Under the pieces are notes generated by a model that was not told where the DNA came from, did no database searches, and worked only from the letters and a program-made list of their open reading frames with translations. 64,000 nucleotides of DNA, taken from assembly GCA_964036155.1 (NCBI GenBank), contig OZ038423.1, positions 11,113,249 to 11,177,248 of the forward strand, given 5' to 3'. Positions 59,624 to 64,000 of this stretch are shown here, piece after piece (position 1 is the stretch's first letter; each line of letters opens with the position of its first letter). The position numbers and the translations under genes are program-made. This DNA comes from Diploscapter coronatus. Lineage: Eukaryota > Nematoda > Chromadorea > Rhabditida > Rhabditidae.

Positions 59624-61308
59624 ATGTCGAAGTTGAAAGACAAACACGATGAGGCGGGCACGTCAGGCGGTAAATCAAGGCCCAAGGACTCTTTCAGGTA
59701 ACATTACCAAAGAGTTACCAAAATACCATTTCGTTGCAAACAATTGCTGTTTCTTTTATCAACGATGGTTTATTTAACAGAAATACTATTTCCCAATTGA
59801 AGGATGCCATTTTGTCACCAAAAATTGTATCACTTCCATCATTTACCATTTATTTTCAGTATCTACAAGTCCCTCCTCGCGGGTGCTTGCGCAGGCGCAG
59901 TCGCAAAAACCGCTATCGCTCCCTTGGATCGAACCAAAATCTACTTTCAAGGTATTTCTAAAATTCAAAAATTGTTCTCTTTTCAATCTTCATGCAGATT
60001 ACCTTTTTACTGACTTTCTGACTGAATCTAAAAAGATAAATACAAGAAATAATTTGAGTTTCTTCAACTCGTGGCTATTCTTTCAAGTCCGCTCTGAAGT
60101 TCATCAGAATCACGTATAAGGAGAATGGCTTTCTCGCTCTGTACAGGTGATTTTAAAATAATGATATAGTTGGTGGGGTTGAAATTTAAAACAACTATCT
60201 GGGAAACATCTCTTAATTTTCAGGGGGAATTCCGCGACGATGGCCCGAGTGATGCCCTACGCTGCGCTACAGTTTGCCGCATTCGAGAAATACCGACAAT
60301 TACTTCAAGTGGATGCGGACGGGTGAGTTTTTTTTAAAATTCATTTAAAACACTCGATAAGAAGCTATCTTTTGCTTTCTATAAAACCTTGAACTTTGTT
60401 GAAGAAAAATAATCAATGATGCACCTTAGGGACTAGAAAATAATCATTTATGAGCCAAAGAAAAGACATCCTTGATTTTTTCACATAGAATATTTGAATT
60501 TGCAGAAAACGCACCCCTGTGAAGAGATATGTCGTTGGCTCGATGGCTGCAGTCACGGCCACATTTCTGACCTATCCTTTGGACACCGCCAAAGCGAGAC
60601 TATCGGTCAGCACTAAAATGCAGTACAAGACGCTCAGATCGGTATTCTTTTATCGTTCTATTTTTTACTTGCCCTTTAAATTTATTTTTTAATTCAGGTA
60701 TTTGTGAAAACGTACGCTCAAGGAGGCATTCCTCTGCTATACAGGGGCATTATTCCTACGATCACAGGCAAAAAATAAAATCAAAATTCAAAATAAACAA
60801 ATAACAATTTGAGGTGTGATTCCTTACGCGGGATCATCGTTTTTCACCTATCAAACTCTCAAATTGCTGTATTTCGAGGAGTTCCAGAAAGAGCCGACCC
60901 ATCTCTATCGGATGCTGTTCGGAATGATTTCGGGGCTGATAGGTATTTTTTATTTCTAAATTTTATCATTTTTTTATTTTTATTTTCAGGACAATCCTCT
61001 TCTTACCCTTTTGACATTGTGCGTCGAAGAATGCAAACCGGTCGATTACCGGATGGTCTGGGTCCGCTCAGCGCTCTGGTTCATATTTATAGGACAGGTA
61101 AAAATAGAATTTAAAAAGGCCAAACATTTTTAAAAGAACGTACAAATTTGGAATAGAGATTGACCATTTTTAAAGGAGATATCAATTTTCAGAAGGCCTG
61201 AAACGCGGCCTCTACAAGGGCCTCAGCATGAATTGGATTAAAGGACCCGTAGCGGTTGGCGTTTCTTTCACGACTTACGAATATCTGAGGGACATGTTAC
61301 ATGTTTGA
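59624..61308 (+). CDS. SLC25A42: Mitochondrial coenzyme A carrier (SLC25A42 orthologue)
   Basis: Inner-membrane carrier that exchanges CoA and adenine nucleotides across the mitochondrial membrane. 303 residues, the usual carrier length. Exons: 59624-59697, 59860-59951, 60059-60146, 60224-60322, 60506-60641, 60698-60767, 60814-60942, 60990-61097, 61193-61308. The three tandem carrier modules are clear from the PxD(x)R signatures: [21 protein letters not shown] and [12 protein letters not shown]. Other conserved strings are [39 protein letters not shown] and [16 protein letters not shown], all diagnostic of the A42 type. The third exon uses a TTTGAG acceptor; the protein context (FQVSS) supports it. 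The intron at 60768-60813 starts with GC and also ends TTTGAG. Very high similarity to the family throughout. Confidence 0.94.
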
Positions 61309-62130
61309 AAAATAGCAGATTTTTGTTTAAAAAACTAGCAAGTTTAGCTAAAAAAAGAAATTTGCTTAAAAATTAACAATACTGTTAATAACTAGTAAAT
61401 CTTTGTTGACAACGCGTTTTTCATCAAAATTTGCTAGTTTTTTAGCGATTTTTTTTTGTAAATAGACCAACTTGCATTCATTTGCTCAAACCCCACATCA
61501 ATATTTTCGTATTCTTTTTAGGATTTTCTATTCATTTTGCGGGTGACAAAATCTGCTTTGTGAAGGATAGAAAATGACGTTATGATGTCTGAAAATTAGA
61601 ATATGACGTCATGTCGTCATACTGTAGAAATTAGGATCTATGAATTGCACCAACGTTTTTCCGTGCCTTTGTAAATCCAGGTTCAAAGTTTTTGAGAGAA
61701 GTATTTTGTAGAGCTCATCATATACAGACTTGATAGAATTCTCTAGAGACAGGGTAATTATCGACTAGAGCACGCTGTTTTTAATTAGGTAATTAACTCG
61801 AGATTTAATTAGTTCGAATGGAAAATCCCGTTGAAAGTAGGGAAAAATCTAGATTTTTCATTAATTCTTTCAGTCATTCTGATTGTGATTGTTGCCGTAA
61901 GAAAGAATCGTACCGTACTTATCCGTAAATCTGAAGAAAAACAATAAAATCTTGAATTTCCGTGTTTTATTTACATATCTTTCGACTAAATGAATCGCGT
62001 ATGTGTTCACGCGTTGCCACTGGCGAGTGGGAAAATAGTTCATTTCTCGCTCTGCCACTTGTGCAATTATTTTTTCTCGATTTTTATGAACTATCTGATT
62101 CTTTATCGATTTTTCCAGGGTTGAACAGCA
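61309..62130. other. Intergenic spacer
   Basis: 3' flank of the carrier gene, with repeated CTAGCAAA/ACTAGTAAA strings (61309-61450), then AT-rich DNA. A probable 5' UTR acceptor TTTTTCCAG lies at about 62118, just before the ATG of the PWWP gene. No other exon seen. Confidence 0.4.
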
Positions 62131-63595
62131 ATGCGTCAGGCGGACAACGAAAACATCCAGTCGGGATTCGTGGTGTGGTGCCTGTACAGAGGAAAGCCCT
62201 GGCCGGCTCTGGTAATTTTTTTTTTTAAATTAGCAAATCTTAGGTTCACTCAAGCATAGACAGTCCTTAGATAAAAATTTTAGAGCATATCCTCTTAAAT
62301 CAAAGTGTTAAGATAAAATCCTGTCGCGTATCCCCTTATGTGTCAATTTTGTCACATTTACCACCTCCTCTAGAATTGCTCATCTTGGTTGAAAGTCCGA
62401 ATAAGTCTGGACCAAAAGTAAAATAAACTCAGGTGAAAAGCGTCTACCGAAAAAAGGAGACTGTGACCAAGATCACGTACGCCTTCTTCCCGCTCGTCAA
62501 GCAAGGTCGCGATCCCGTCTTTAACAGTCCTCATCTCAAGGTTAGAATTTGGGAACAAAAGTTTGAGTATGTTCCCAGAAAGTGGGAGTAGCTTAGGGCA
62601 ATGAAGATAAATTTTAAACAAATTTAGAAGAAAAGGAAATAGTTTACAATAAAAAATAGGACAAGTTTTTGTAAAAGTAGGAATAATTTGAGAACTTCAT
62701 TCCGCTGGACATCGGTGAGAGCTCGCTGCCCGATAACACGGCCCAGCTGAAGGCGGCCTACGATGCGGCCTGCGACCATCTCACCGCGCATCCGGAAGCC
62801 TGGTGGGAACCGACTCATTCCGCCCAGAAACCCGCCCAAAAGCCATTGGCCTCCAAACCGTCTTCAAAGTCCCCCGTCAAGAGAAAGGTCCCTGCCGAGG
62901 ACAAACCCGAGGATGCGAGTGCACTGAGGCCGGCCAAGGCAGCCGCCAAGAAGGAAAACGGCAAGGACGGAAAGGAGAAGCCGAAAGACAAGGAGAAGGA
63001 GAAGGAGCAGGTGAATAAAAATAAAATAATGAGTCGACTTTTCAGGAAAGTTAGATTAAATTTCATTCCGCGTTATCCCAGAGCGCAATACGAAATCTTT
63101 TTTTTTTCGAATGATAGACTGGAGCTAAAAATTTTGAAAGGAGAATTAATATTGAATTTTTAAACGAGTCGAAATTAAAATTTTGAAAAATGAAGTAAAA
63201 ATTAGAAGTTTCAAATTTTAGCCCCTCGCCTCTTCCCTTCAGTCGAAACGCAAGCGCACCGAGCCGAGGAAGGTCGAGCAGGAGAAAAAAGGAAAGGAAG
63301 AGCAGAAGCAGACAGTGACCCAAGAAACAGGAGATCCGGAAGCGGAGAAGATTGGCAAGGAGATCGAGTAGGAAATCAAATTTATAGAAAACATTAAAAA
63401 TTTGAAGAAAAAAAAGCTCAATATTTGATGAAAGAAGACCAAAATTTCATGAAAAATGATCAGTATTTGAGTAAAAGAGACGGTTTCAGAAAGAAAGACG
63501 AGCAGAAGCAGTCGAGCGTGGAAAAGACTGACAAGGAGACGGAAGACGAGCCGGCCGCCTCCGAAGAGGCTGATCTCGTACTTGGCACGATCTGA
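62131..63595 (+). CDS. Small PWWP-domain protein with lysine/glutamate-rich tail
   Basis: Probable chromatin-associated protein of 245 residues. Exons: 62131-62211, 62433-62540, 62693-63010, 63243-63367, 63490-63595. The first 130 residues form one PWWP domain: GFVVWCLYRGKPWPALV carries the signature (KPWPA for PWWP), followed by the beta strands ITYAFFP and the helical part AYDAACDHL. PWWP domains bind methylated histone H3 lysine and DNA. The rest is low-complexity and highly charged, with nuclear-localisation-like basic clusters (VKRKVP, SKRKRTEPRK), and ends GTI. The layout recalls the HDGF/PSIP1 group, but I see no integrase-binding domain. Exon 3 uses a TTTGAG acceptor. No close named orthologue recognised. 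Confidence 0.8.
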
Positions 63596-63604
63596 GTTTC
63601 TCTT

Positions 63605-63720
63605 GCAAACCTTCCCCAATGTTAATACCTCCCCGAAAACCTGATCCAAGGCTAAAATCCCCCTGAAAATCGGCTATAATGCTAAAACCCCTTGGAAATC
63701 TGACCCAATGTTAAACCCCA
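63605..63720. repeat. Imperfect ~31-bp tandem repeat after the PWWP stop codon
   Basis: About three and a half units of the form CCTGAAAATCTGACCCAATGCTAAAACCC, beginning ten bases after the TGA. The units differ by several substitutions. It would lie in the 3' UTR. Confidence 0.65.
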
Positions 63721-64000
63721 CAAAACTCCTTGTTATTTAAAATTAGGATATATTCTACTGATTTTATTCAATTTCTAACACTATTCGACGTCTTTGATAA
63801 GCATATTGTCCTCAACTCCCTACTCGCTATTTGAAATAACGGTATGTTTTACCAGTTGTATCGCTGATTTGGGGAGAAAGTCGATATTCATGTAGCAATA
63901 AGAATTCGAATTTGGAGCGAAATAGCGAGTCGCGTACAAGAGAAACGAGACGAATACCGTAATTTTGAACATCGACGTTCTCTCCAAACAACTAGGTTCC
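63721..64000. other. Downstream flank to window end
   Basis: AT-rich sequence with no gene recognised. The final 100 bases (GAGAAACGAGACGAATACC) may belong to the promoter or 5' region of the next gene. Confidence 0.3.

Overview
The window is nuclear DNA of a nematode, most likely a free-living rhabditid. It is AT-rich, with many short introns (often 40-60 bp) that mostly end in TTTCAG or TTTAG. The genes are of nematode type: M14 carboxypeptidases with ShKT domains, a colmedin, macoilin, punctin/MADD-4 and an AEX-5-like convertase. Genus cannot be fixed from this sequence. I rebuilt exon structures by eye from splice signals, reading phase and family motifs. Exon ends should be good to about 1-2 bp, but 5' ends and UTRs are less certain.

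Layout. 1-1766: degraded non-genic DNA. 1767-8626 (+): tandem pair of zinc carboxypeptidases with C-terminal ShKT modules; the first lacks its 5' exons here. 9000-11603 (+): colmedin (signal anchor, furin site, collagen repeats, olfactomedin). 12128-15162 (+): kexin-type proprotein convertase. 15163-21343: long intergenic stretch. 21344-23862 (+): peptide-type GPCR. 23863-28822: regulatory-looking intergenic DNA. 28823-34909 (+): macoilin (maco-1). 36363-40793 (-): GAF-domain cyclic nucleotide phosphodiesterase, convergent with maco-1. 43162-46162 (+): ZIP zinc transporter. 46760-47379 (-): unidentified 121-residue acidic protein. 49304-58067 (+): madd-4/punctin (TSP1 repeats, Ig, PLAC). 59624-61308 (+): mitochondrial CoA carrier SLC25A42. 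62131-63595 (+): small PWWP-domain protein with a lysine-rich tail.

These are independent eukaryotic genes with no operon evident. Several act in neurons or at neuromuscular junctions in C. elegans (macoilin, MADD-4, the UNC-122 colmedin, AEX-5). From memory, the C. elegans relatives of most of them lie on chromosome I, so the window probably samples the equivalent ancestral linkage group.

The most unusual signals are: a dispersed repeat with core GATCTTC/GAAGATC in dozens of introns and spacers, which also forms a tandem ~41-bp array in a madd-4 intron; two foldback elements downstream of madd-4 with CAGG-type ends and 8-bp flanking duplications (hAT-like); a set of inferred GC-AG introns and one apparent GT-CG intron; and a possible 6-nt microexon in madd-4.
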